Part shown: positions 8,368 through 17,832 of the stretch, in pieces | Position numbering within the stretch: position 1 is the first letter of the stretch | Layout: each line of letters starts with the position of its first letter | NCBI RefSeq assembly: GCF_002237595.1 | Contig: NZ_CP022529.1 | Span: 5,114,001-5,178,000, forward strand | From: Labrenzia sp. VG12 | GTDB taxonomy: Bacteria; Pseudomonadota; Alphaproteobacteria; Rhizobiales; Stappiaceae | Length of the DNA stretch: 64,000 nt | Reading direction: 5' to 3' | The notes under the pieces: generated by a model | Databases searched by the model: none | Seen by the model: only the letters and a program-made list of their open reading frames with translations | What the model was told of the DNA's origin: nothing | Program-made: the position numbers and the translations under genes

Positions 8368-9692
8368 ATGAACGAAAAAGAGCTTGAAGAAAGATTAAAG
8401 GGTCTGCTCCAAAAAGGCGCGATTGAAGAGTGTAGGGAACTCATAGACGCAAATAGTAATATTGATACGAAACGAATTTCGAAGATTCATTTGGAAGTCT
8501 TGGATAATCTATTTCTTTTTAAGGAAGGGATTGAAAGATGTTTGGCATATGTCGAAAAATATCCTCGGGATGCAATCTTTCCCCTGATGGCGTCAAAGTT
8601 TCATTTCAGCCAATCGGAAGTCACTGAATCTCAATTGTGGCTAACCAAAGCGATTTCTAATTCCTATCCAAAATATAACTGGTCTGAGTTGGAAATCTCG
8701 ATAGAAATGCTAGCGCAGCATGGTCGCTATCGAGAGATGATAGAAAGATTAGAAACAGCTGATGAAAAGCGGAAGTCCACGGCCAAGTGGGCGATGTTGA
8801 AAGCGCGTGCTTTGGCTGGTATTGGTGACGTAGAGAAGGCAAGATCTTGGTATCAGGTTGCTGATGGAATTAGTGGTCAGACCTCTCCAGAAATCTTTTA
8901 TCTAATTTCTCATCCCAAGAGCGGCTACACTTGGTTGCGCTATATAATTGCGCAAATTCTTGCTGTGAAGGGGGGCAGCCATTGCCGCAAGAAACGATCC
9001 GTATCACGCAGTTGGGTAAAAGCCTCCCGTCTCCAATCCTGGTCAAAGCCAGTCATGACGGCGCGAGCCTGCGTGCTGAAAATGGAATCGAACATGATTG
9101 GAATTACTTGGATCTTCACAGCGAACGCAAGCGATACACAAATGGTCGCGTAATATTTGTGGTGCGAGATCCAAGGGACACAATCGTCTCTCTTTATCAT
9201 CAGCTTTCAAGCAGAACGACGCGCCCAGTTGGTCTGACTCTGTCCGAGTTCATCAGATCTCCGGAGTATGGATGGGATCGGATGATGCGCTTCTATGCTA
9301 TTTGGGATGCCAATTTGAGAACGCCACGTTCGATGCTCTTGATGAGTTATGAAGGTTTGCTTCGGTCTCCTGCGACCGGAATTGAGCATGTAGCAAACTT
9401 TCTTGGTGTGAAACTTTCCCAGGAGCAGGTATCTAAGATTGCTGATGTCTCAAGCGCCGAGACCATGCGACAGGGAGAGCGCCAGGGAAAGATTGCGCAA
9501 ATGAGAGTATTAGGAAGCGGATTGAATGCACTCAAGGTTCGAAAAGCAAAATCTGGAACCTACAAAGAAGAAATGAGCGAAGAAGACCAGCTGTGGTGTG
9601 AAAAAAAAATGTCAGATTTTCCGGTAGTGTTCTCTGATCTCGTTAAGGAAAAAGGTGCCGATTTCATACAATTAGAAAACAGTATTGCATAG
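8368..9692 (+). pseudogene. Sulfotransferase with TPR-like N-terminus, frameshifted at a G6 tract
   Basis: The first 180 residues are helical and TPR-like. The sulfotransferase domain begins with the 5'-phosphosulfate loop SHPKSGYTWLRY at about residue 180. After AVKGG, in the G tract 8970-8975, the frame must shift by one G to continue as GGQPLPQETIRI. The other frame then gives the 3'-phosphate motif VVRDPRDTIVSLYHQ and a full C-terminus to 9692. The restored protein would be about 441 residues. Family enzymes move sulfate from PAPS to a sugar or alcohol; here the capsule or exopolysaccharide is the likely acceptor (inference). As written the N-terminal product stops at 9153 and lacks the 3'-phosphate site. 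Confidence 0.82.
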
Positions 9693-9862
9693 TTATGCTC
9701 ACTTTGCCGCAAATTCCAGCGACAACCGCCAAGCAGGTGCCAGAATTGAGGCAAGCATGGCAAAAAATTCTCGGAAACGGGTGATAATCATTCGACACGA
9801 AAAGGCTGATGCAATATTTTCGGGCAGCATCATTTTGATGAGAATTTACGCAGGGTAAGAAA

Positions 9863-10789
9863 ATGGCGAGTGGATCTGTTAAACTTTCAGTTTTGGAAAA
9901 ACACGGTTTTAGCGGAATTCGCCGTTGGCCAAATAAGAACAAACTTTATTCCAAAGAAGCTGTTGAAAATTTTTATCTACACGGCTTTGTTCCAAAAAAA
10001 CCTTTTATTAAAAAAGAACATAAGATTACAGCATTTGGGTCCTGCTTTGCTGGAAATGTTTCCAAATATCTTCATGGGCACGGCTTCAATGTGAATGCGC
10101 ACACTTGGAAACACGCGGATTCGGATTTTATCCGAATTGATGAAATCATGGTCCACACTCCTGCACTTCGCATGCAATTTGAGTGGGCCTTTGAGAACAA
10201 GGAGATCGGTCGCATCTTTGTCGGAGGAGCGGAAGAGAAAGCTAAAACCTATCATGAACTTGAAGACATCAAGGCGCTGGTCACGCAATCTGACGTGTAT
10301 ATTATTACTTTCGGGTTGACCGAGGCTTGGTTTGATCGTGAAGAAAATACCTATTTGTGGAAGTTTATCCCACACAAAAAACTTGATCCAGAACGATACA
10401 TCAACAAGTCGGTGTCTTTCTCCGAAAACCTGGAGAATATAGAGGCGATTTACAAATGTATTCGCGAGGTGAGACCAGACGCTTCTATCATCATGACGCT
10501 CTCTCCAATCCCACTTTTAGGAACTTATAGCAACCGCTCGATCGTTGCAGCCAACAGCGTGTCGAAGGCCAAATTGCGGGCGGCGTTGGATGAGTTCATT
10601 TCACTCAAGTCTGTGGATGAAAACCTTTTCTATTTTCCTTCTTATGAACTTGTTACCCAGTACTTGGAAGACCCGTGGGAAGATGACAATCGCCACATTA
10701 CCAAAGAGGCGGTAAATTCTATCATGCAGGTCTTCGACGAACATTTCTTGATAAGAGAAGAGGGGCCCAGGAAGGAGCAGGGCGCTTAG
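9863..10789 (+). CDS. GSCFA-domain protein (SGNH-hydrolase-like)
   Basis: A 308-residue intact protein. The family-naming motif is at ITAFGSCFAGNVSKYL (about residues 54-69), followed by TFGLTEAWFD near 150 and MTLSPIPLLGTYSNR near 212. The C-terminal DPWEDDNRHITKEAVN carries the conserved D-x-x-H. GSCFA proteins resemble GDSL/SGNH esterases and often lie in polysaccharide loci, where acyl removal or transfer has been suggested. An AGGGTAAG RBS precedes the ATG at 9863. About 280 bp of apparently empty sequence follows. Confidence 0.85.
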   Translation: MASGSVKLSVLEKHGFSGIRRWPNKNKLYSKEAVENFYLHGFVPKKPFIKKEHKITAFGSCFAGNVSKYLHGHGFNVNAHTWKHADSDFIRIDEIMVHTPALRMQFEWAFENKEIGRIFVGGAEEKAKTYHELEDIKALVTQSDVYIITFGLTEAWFDREENTYLWKFIPHKKLDPERYINKSVSFSENLENIEAIYKCIREVRPDASIIMTLSPIPLLGTYSNRSIVAANSVSKAKLRAALDEFISLKSVDENLFYFPSYELVTQYLEDPWEDDNRHITKEAVNSIMQVFDEHFLIREEGPRKEQGA

Positions 10790-11071
10790 CCAGCTGCCGT
10801 GTTGAAGAGCCTGCGATCCGCAAAGAGGCGCGACTGCTCGTGGGGGCAGCCCAAGTCAGGTTGTGAATGGAGGTTTGCCGGAGAAAAACTTTTCGGCGCT
10901 GTGAAAGCTGACTTGTAAGATTCGGGTAACTGTTCGCGCAAATCGCCAGTTTTCCGTTGAACGACATAAGTCTATGTGGGTATAGCCTCCCGCCAATTTG
11001 GCATTAGATTGCTTGCGCATTTCACCTGTGACGTCAGCCAGGTGATTGGGATATAGAAGGTATTTTCGAAG

Positions 11072-12172
11072 ATGGGTAATCTCACAGAGCAGATTGAAAC
11101 GATCAGAAATGCCGTTAAGGCTCTGAAATCTAAGCACAGCGACACGAGTGGCAAAAAATCAGTTTCCGGGATCAAGGCGTATGCGAAGTAAATAATTGGC
11201 GCTCAGAAAGAAAAGGCTGACGGGATTGATGAGCAGCCTATCGAAGAAATCCTGAAGCAAATGCGGAGCCTACATCGTAGAAGTTCTCAAGTGGAAGACC
11301 ATCTGGATAGCACCTATGGGGACATTGATGAGCTGCTGCTGTATAAGATGGCGGCTGTTCCGCCCTCGGAAGAACTCTTGGTTGAAGTGTCGGGCGACGA
11401 CCTGAGTGAGGAAAACAAGATCAAAATTGCGAATTTGATCGAGGATCATGGGGTTTGCGTCGTAAGGGGGCTCGCAGATCCGCATGTCGTTAGAAGTGTA
11501 AATCTTAAAATTGATCGGTTCATTGACGACAACAAAGACATTGCAGTTCGTGGTAAATTCACTGAAACCGAAAATGCGATTTTCGACGGTACCAGTCAGA
11601 TTGAAGGTGGAAACAAGGGCAAGGCTTTGCAGCCCAAGCCAGTTATTCATTTCCGGGGTGAGAAGGACAACGGATTGATTGACATCTTTAATATTGAAAG
11701 GCTTGTGCCGGAAGCGCTGCAATTGCGACACGTTTTGGGGGGAGACAGTATCAAAGCAGCCATCAATAGGGTGTTCCCGGACCAGCGCCCAACAAACCTG
11801 AATATCTATGTTAACAAGAGTATTCAGGAAACGCGTGGGTTCCACTACGATTCGTCGACGCCCATAATCAAGGTGTTTATGTACCTTACGGATGTGGAAT
11901 CCGTAGACGATGGCCCGTATTGCTACGTGCTTGGAAGTCACGGGAATGAAGAAGAGCGTCGTCGTAGTTATCGAGCAAAGTTTGTTCCCAAAAAGAAAGG
12001 GGACACCTTATATGTCGATCCAAAGAAAGCCTTCGCGTTTGCAGGTAAGGCAGGGGACATCATTATTTCTTGTCAACATGGTGCTCATCGTGGATATCCT
12101 CAGAAGGAGAACCATGAACGAATGGTAGCGACAATGATCTACCGCCCTTACTCTTTTGAAGATGAGGCATAG
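11072..12172 (+). pseudogene. Phytanoyl-CoA dioxygenase (PhyH)-like protein with an in-frame TAA
   Basis: A single frame from ATG 11072 (MGNLTEQIETIRNAVKALKS) to TGA/TAG-ended 12172 is broken only by TAA at 11189-11191, after residue 39. Downstream the same frame reads IIGAQKEKADGIDEQ and on into the dioxygenase domain. The iron-binding H-x-D is in GFHYDSSTP (about residue 256) and the distal His in CQHGAHRGYP (about 335). ATG 11261 could restart a 303-residue protein that keeps the whole catalytic domain, so activity may survive. PhyH-like enzymes are Fe(II)/2-oxoglutarate oxygenases; in sugar loci they may hydroxylate a sugar or lipid part (inference). Nonsense suppression, decay or a base error are all possible. 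Confidence 0.7.
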
Positions 12173-12610
12173 TAACCTCACGAATGGGCCGCGGTGACAT
12201 GCCTGGCAGTTTCGAGAATGGCGTTTTCCAAGTAAACACCTAGATCTGACCACTGGACAGTCTGTGTGAAGCACATCCCCAAGACGTGTGGTATATAGTT
12301 GGTGCTGTTTGGTTAATGTTTGAAACACAGGCAAGGACCGGCGAGTTGAAGTCGCCGACCCGTTTCGTAGTCATCTTTGAAGTGTCTTTGTTCGGCGCAA
12401 CGGTCACATGCTTGCCAGTTCTTCAGAATTATTGCGAAGTAAAAGATGAAAGAGAAACTTTTCTTTTGGTGTTGCTAAAAATCGAGACAGTGCTGTAAGC
12501 TAACCTGTGTCAGGCGTGATGCCGGATCCTGCCTCTGAAAAACATCAAAAAGCTTCCTAACATTGGTGCTACGGTGTAGGTATCGTTGTATCTGAAAATC
12601 GTCGGTCAAA
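12173..12610. other. 438-bp intergenic region
   Basis: No gene is supported: one 70-codon open frame (12286-12498) has no RBS or recognisable domain. AT-rich sequence just before 12600 may hold the promoter of the next methyltransferase. Confidence 0.5.
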
Positions 12611-13561
12611 ATGCAAAGAGATACGATGCATAGTGAAGAACTCTATTTCCCGCCGAAGGCGAGTAAGAATCGAGATCGGTTTCGTGAAGTAGTTTCTGAT
12701 CCAATAAATATTCTTATTCCCAGGCATCCGGAAGCGGGTATCGTCAGGAAAGGCATTGTAACGTTACACAATGGCCATAAAGTTCCGGTGAGTGGAGATG
12801 AAGCATTTCATGGTGACTTTTCGGATATATTGGTCATCAACAGAGGAGTTCACGAGCCTCTTGTAGAGTACGCGTTCCTGCAGCTTCTTTCACAACTCCC
12901 CGATCGCCCCCGAATGCTGGAGTTGGGTTCGAGTTGGGCGCATTATTCCATGTGGATGAAAAAAGAACGGCCTGGGGCGTCTGTATGGATGGTTGAACCC
13001 GACACCAGAAACATGCGCTCGGGACGAGCCAACTTCAAGAGAAACAACTATAGGGGAACTTTTATCAAGGCGTCTGTTGGACACGGTAAATTTGAGTTGG
13101 ATGCGTTCTTTCGAAAGGCTTGCATCGATCATTTGGAGTTCCTGAGGTGCGATATTCAAGGCTTTGAAATCGAAATGCTTGAGGGAGCGGAAGAAAGCCT
13201 CAAGGCTATGAAGGTGGATTATCTTTTCGTTTCAACGCACTCTCAGGAACTTCACTTGGGGGTGCAGGAAAAGTTGAAGAGCCATGGATACAGGATCGAC
13301 CTGTCCACTGATTACGACTGTGAAACCAGTTCCTTCGATGGGTTTGTGATGGCGGTGCGGCAGGACCTGCCACGTGCGTTTCAAGGTGCTCAGCCATTGT
13401 CTCGTGTCGAAATTTGCAATGCTACGCCGCAAAAACTTCTGGACAGCATACTCCAGGCAAACGAACAAGTTCTCGAAGAGCAGCAGAAAGCTGGCGATCA
13501 ACCCCTTCCTCCAGAGAAAACGACGATGTTGGGTCGTCTTTTGCGCGGGATTTTTGGGTAG
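12611..13561 (+). CDS. FkbM-family methyltransferase, second copy
   Basis: A 316-residue protein, longer than the first FkbM gene. The SAM-binding block is MLELGSSWAHYSMWMKKE (about residues 100-117) with VEPDTRNMRSG after it, and the FkbM core is FLRCDIQGFEIEMLEGAEE (about 177-195). The N-terminal 90 residues and the C-terminal 70 residues are extra. A second ATG at 12626 has AAAGAGA in front and may be the real start. The substrate is probably a sugar of the local polysaccharide. This is the last gene of the polysaccharide region. Confidence 0.85.
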   Translation: MQRDTMHSEELYFPPKASKNRDRFREVVSDPINILIPRHPEAGIVRKGIVTLHNGHKVPVSGDEAFHGDFSDILVINRGVHEPLVEYAFLQLLSQLPDRPRMLELGSSWAHYSMWMKKERPGASVWMVEPDTRNMRSGRANFKRNNYRGTFIKASVGHGKFELDAFFRKACIDHLEFLRCDIQGFEIEMLEGAEESLKAMKVDYLFVSTHSQELHLGVQEKLKSHGYRIDLSTDYDCETSSFDGFVMAVRQDLPRAFQGAQPLSRVEICNATPQKLLDSILQANEQVLEEQQKAGDQPLPPEKTTMLGRLLRGIFG

Positions 13562-14128
13562 TCAGCGCTTTTGTCCGCTTCTGGAAAAACCTTACATGTT
13601 ACCCAGTCCGGCCGTTGCGCGCTTCTCTGCCGCGAAGGGGAAGTAGGCTGCAAAGAAAAAACTAAAAGTTGACCGATAGGCGCAAACGCCCAGATAGTCC
13701 TTTCATGTAAGAAAATTACTTTAGTCACAGCCAGACATAGGCGAGGTGCAACAAATGTAGGGAAAGTAATTCGCGTGCCGTTTCTGCACATTGTTTGGTT
13801 GAATTAGCCCACCTTGTTCCATGTCTGGTGAAGAAGGGGCAGACTTCTTTTTTGTGGGGGGACAAAAGTGGGTCGACGGAGTGGGCGTCCACAGGACGCT
13901 AACCAGAATTGTCGATCTACTTTAGCCAAGCTTGCGAAGGGTTGAGCGTGACCATGTGACTGGCTTTCTTGTCGCTAAGTCCCACGACCTTCGCCCGATC
14001 CGCCTGTAGAAGTAGTTCCAGCCGAGATTGTCTCTATGATCTAGGTAAAGCTTTCGGCTCTGAAGGTGCTAGCGCAAAGCCGGTAGAGAAATTGTATGGC
14101 GAGAATTCCTACATTTTCAGTAAAAGAC
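13562..14128. other. 567-bp intergenic region between convergent genes
   Basis: It lies between the plus-strand FkbM gene and the 3' end of the minus-strand protease gene. No gene or clear terminator was found. A short G-rich stretch near 13855 and small inverted repeats are present but not convincing. Confidence 0.5.
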
Positions 14129-16851
14129 CTAAAGAAAGAGGAAGTCGTTCTCGGAAAGAAGTGCGTAATTAAAGTTTTCTAGAATGATCTCTTTGCTGTC
14201 GTAGGCGACGACTGTTTCCGTATTCCTCTCGAAAATGTTCAAGTCACTGAACGCAATCGTCCCAAAGTCGATTGCGATCGTGTCGCGACCGTCTTCAAAG
14301 TCCGTGATGATATCAGTGTCGCTGTTGTCGCGGAACAAGAACACGTCCTGCCCGTCGCCTCCAGTCAACACGTCGTCTCCCAAACCGCCATCTAGAGTAT
14401 CATTTCCCGCCATTCCCAGAAATTGGTTTTCCCCCCATCGCCTACCAGCGTGTCGTTAAATTTTGAACCGAGCAGGCGTTCAACGCTGATCAGTCGATCA
14501 CCTTGTGCATGTCCTCCAGTCTCTGTGTTGACGTCCGAAAGGTCGATCTGAACGGCGGCGTCTGAGTTGTCATAGTACGCCCAATCGTAGTCTGAGCCGC
14601 CGTCCAGCACATCGGCTCCGGCATCCCCTCTAAGAAGGTCCTTGCCATCGCCACCTAGCAATGTGTCTTGGCCTTTTCCGCCGTACAGCCGGTCTTTCCC
14701 GGCGCGACCGTGGATCTCATTGTTGCCACTTGTGCCGAAAAGCCTGTCGTTGTGATCCGATCCGGCTAGGTTTTCAATATTGATCAGCGTGTCGCCCTGC
14801 GCATGCCCGCCTGTTTCAGACTTCGAGTCGCCCAGGTTCACTTGCACGCCAGCGTTTGAGATATCGTAATACGCCCAATCTGTGCCTGCGCCCCCGTCTA
14901 GCTTGTCGGATCCAGCGTCTCCACGAAGTCTGTCTGCACCGGCCTCGCCGCGCAGCGTATCATTCCCGTTGAGGCCATAGAGTTGATCATTGCCTGAACC
15001 ACCCCTTATCTCATTGTTCGCGTCGTTGCCCAGTATCTTGTCGTTGTAGTTCGAGCCGAGAATGCGCTCGATGCCGATTAAGATGTCGCCTTCTGCATCG
15101 CCACCTGATTCCACACCGCCATTTGAGATGTTGACATGTATTCCTGCCGAGGAGGTGCTGTAGTAAGCCCAGTCGTTGCCGGAACCGCCGTCAAGCTTGT
15201 CAGCGCCACCGCCGCCTCTGAGAATGTCGTTTCCTTTGCCGCCGAGAAGTTCGTTGTCAACATTGTCACCATACAAGCGGTCGCTGTATCTTGAACCCAA
15301 GAGGCGCTCAATGCTGATGAGAGTGTCGCCCTGTGCATGGCCTCCCGTTTCAGACTTGCCGTCCGAGAGATCGATTCTGACAGATGTATTAGAATTGTCG
15401 TAATATGCCCAATCGAAACTTGCGCCGCCGTCAAGAACATCAGCGCCAGCGTCTCCTCTCAATATATCCTTGCCGTCTTCACCGCGCAGAATATCATTTC
15501 CGGCGAACCCGTACAGGCGATCCTTTCCGTCAGCTCCTCTCAGTTGATTGTCCGCATTGCTTCCGAAGAGCCGGTCGTTGTGGTCTGAGCCGAGAACCCT
15601 TTCGACATCTCGAAGAGTGTCTCCCTCGGCATCTCCCCCATCACCAGCATTCTTGCCTGATAGATCTACACGGACACCCGAGTTTGAGTTGATGTAATAA
15701 GCCCAGTCACGACCACCGGATCCATCCAGAAGGTCCTTTCCGGTGCCGCCATACAAAATGTCGTTACCGTCACCGCCCCGCAATGTGTCGTGTCCATGAC
15801 CGCCGAATAGACGGTCCTTGCCGCCACGGCCGAGCAAGGTGTCGTTGCCGTTGTTTCCATGGAGTTCATTGTCGGCACCATTGCCTACAATGTGGTCATT
15901 GCCGGCACCTCCCAGTGCGTTTTCGATTTCGGTGCCGCGCGAAATGATAAGATTGCCGGTATACCCTCGCACGTTAGAGGCCGTTTCCGCCCTGAGATCA
16001 ATCCGCTGACTGCCGCTGTAGGAGCTGAAGTTGAGCGTATCCGTGCCGCCATCATCCACGATCGTGTAGCTGATGTAGCTGTTCATGCTGCTGATGGTCT
16101 GCATGATGTCGCCGGAATTGGCGCCGTCGCCATAGGTGGTGTTGCCGGTGCGGGTGTTGCCCGTTGTGCCGTAGAGATTGCGAATGGCGATGATGTCGGC
16201 GACCATCGGCGTGACGGCGTAAACGTAGCTGGCGTTGATGTAGGTGTTTTCCGACTGGCTGAAATAGGACATCACCGACGCTTGCCAGGAATCGTTGGCA
16301 TAGTGATTGTCGACGCCATAGGTCGCGGAACCGTTGTAGTTGCCCGCGTGACCGAGGCCGAGGGCGTGGCCTACCTCGTGAACGTAAGTCTGCAGCGAAT
16401 AGGTGTTGATGCCGGTGCCGTAATAGCCGATCCAGCTGGAGCCGACATTGACGTTGCTGGAATAAATGGTGCCGTCGCCGGTTGACGACCAGTTCCAGGC
16501 GCTCCATGCGTCTGAATCGTCAAATGTGATTTGCGCGCTGCCGGAGGTGAAGCTGAAGGACAGACCAGTCGTGTCGGTCCACAGTTCCAGGGCTTGCAGC
16601 GCAAGATTTTGTCCGGCCGATGTCAGCGCCGTGATGTTGACGGAGATCGAACCGCCAACGCCGACGTTGAACGACCGGTCCGATCCGCCCCAAAAGCCAT
16701 TGGTCAGCTGGTAGGCGATCTGGTCATTGCTGTAGACAGGCGTTGAGGCATATGTGGCGGACGCGCTGGAACTGCTCGCCTCACTGCAGGTGAAACCTGC
16801 GACAACAGGGAACTCTTTGGTGCGTCCGGTGGCGCGGCAGAGCATGCACAC
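14129..16851 (-). pseudogene. Serralysin-type RTX metalloprotease, frameshifted near the C-terminus
   Basis: Start GTG 16851 with AAGGA upstream (ATG 16845 also possible). An M10-type zinc protease domain comes first: HEVGHALGLGH at residues 158-168 gives the three zinc His and catalytic Glu, with the Met-turn SVMSYF near 192-197. Then many GGxGxDxL-type calcium-binding RTX repeats fill residues 310-815. There is no Sec signal, as expected for type I secretion. At 14431-14436 a C6 run (G6 on the coding strand) ends the frame at 14392. One more G restores GDGGENQFLGMAGNDTLDGG and a 94-residue C-terminus rich in Phe and Asp (DFEDGRDTI, ENDFLFL), the usual secretion-signal region. Without it the protein would probably not be exported. 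No type I secretion genes lie in the window. Confidence 0.85.
14560..15712 (-). repeat. Five internal 80-98-residue modules in the RTX protease
   Basis: The segment DWAYY occurs five times on the minus strand (near 15700, 15405, 15165, 14870 and 14575). Each copy is followed by an ordered block: a V-x-(I/V)-(D/N)-(L/I) strand, a GGxAxGD turn, a LGS(D/N)xND segment and RTX nonapeptides. Spacing is about 295 bp, except for one shorter 240-bp unit. The units look like recent-to-middle-aged duplications within the gene. Confidence 0.7.
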
Positions 16852-17610
16852 TTGACTGTCCTTACCTTAAGTGTCGTGCCACGATCCTGCCGAAACGCGC
16901 AAAATGCTTGGCACACGTTATAACACGTCGGTCACAAATAACCTTTCACACAAATCAGTGACTTCAATGTAATAGTTTATAGGAAGGGGCACTAGCGCTT
17001 GTGTTAGAAAACACAAATTTTTGTTATCTGTTTCTATAGGGTGGTTTTGAATTTTATTTAATGTGATTTCCAAAAAAAGGAAAAATGGGGAAGAAGCATA
17101 TCAAATATACTATGTTAATCTAATGTTAAACTTGTCTTCGGGATTGGAGTTGCGAATCCGCAGGCCCTGAAACGGAAACCATGTGCGAGCCAACCCGTCA
17201 TGTTGCGACGCTTTCACCGTTGAGGGGAACGACGTGATTTCGGTGCGGCAGAAGCACCAATGGCCTTGGAGGATCCGGAAGCTGTTTTGTACGACAGGAT
17301 TTCTTAGGACGGGTCTCGTTGACTTCCCAAAAAACACCGTTCGTTCTTACGAGCAGAAACTGGAGTTGGAGTAAACTTTTCAAGACCAAATTCGGGGCTG
17401 TTCTGTTGGGAGGAGGCTGCATCGGAGGACGCAAGATCAGTCCGTCAGGACGTTCGCGCCGCGAGCGGGTGATGGCACGGATTGGTTCATCGAAAATATG
17501 AGGTGAGGGCGCGGTCGCTTTGAAAGAAAAAGCGGAAGCACCGATCACACGAATGCCGGAAGAGACGACACTGATCGTCTTGTTCGCATCAATCGTATGC
17601 TAAACCGGAA
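16852..17610. other. Intergenic region between protease promoter and island edge
   Basis: About 760 bp. The right-hand part of 16852-17110 is AT-rich and likely holds the protease promoter. No gene was recognised in 17110-17610; the open frames there overlap on both strands and have no RBS or domain. Confidence 0.5.
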
Positions 17611-17632
17611 GAAAAAATGGCGGACAGAGAGT
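17611..17632 (+). other. Candidate left attachment site (copy of tRNA-Ser 3' end)
   Basis: AGAAAAAATGGCGGACAGAG plus AG matches 47165-47186 at 21 of 22 positions, in the same orientation. The right copy is the 3' end of tRNA-Ser(GGA) with its trailer. The P4-type integrase remnant begins 200 bp to the right. Direct repeats of a tRNA 3' end beside an integrase are the usual mark of an integrated island. Confidence 0.6.
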
Positions 17633-17639
17633 CCGCCAA
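17613..17639 (-). terminator. Intrinsic-terminator-like hairpin, minus strand
   Basis: A perfect 8-bp stem (TGGCGGAC / GTCCGCCA) with loop AGAGA at 17619-17639. On the minus strand it is followed by six T. It overlaps the att-like repeat. No minus-strand gene that it would serve was found to its right, so it may have come with the tRNA-derived sequence. Confidence 0.5.
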
Positions 17640-17832
17640 GAAATAGATTTCAATCTCGATCATTGGGTCTAATATGATATGATTATCACCTTACAAAAAA
17701 ACAACTAATTGACCTACTGCATCTGCAACTTGTATCTATCTCTATCATAATGGGGCAGCAAATATCACGTCTCATGATGGTCTGGATGATGGTCTGAATT
17801 GATTTGGCCAGGACGCGTTGGGGGACAAGACG

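Noticed and set aside
14129..14413. Separate small RTX gene next to the protease
   Set aside because: It continues the protease in another frame with no own start region; adding one G joins them.
14560..15712. CRISPR-like array
   Set aside because: The periodic units are coding RTX modules of about 295 bp, not 25-40-bp repeats with spacers. No cas genes in the window.
15859..16485. 208-codon frame rich in Val/Ile/Ala opposite the protease domain
   Set aside because: Composition follows the complementary strand; the protease domain has the zinc-binding motif and Met-turn.
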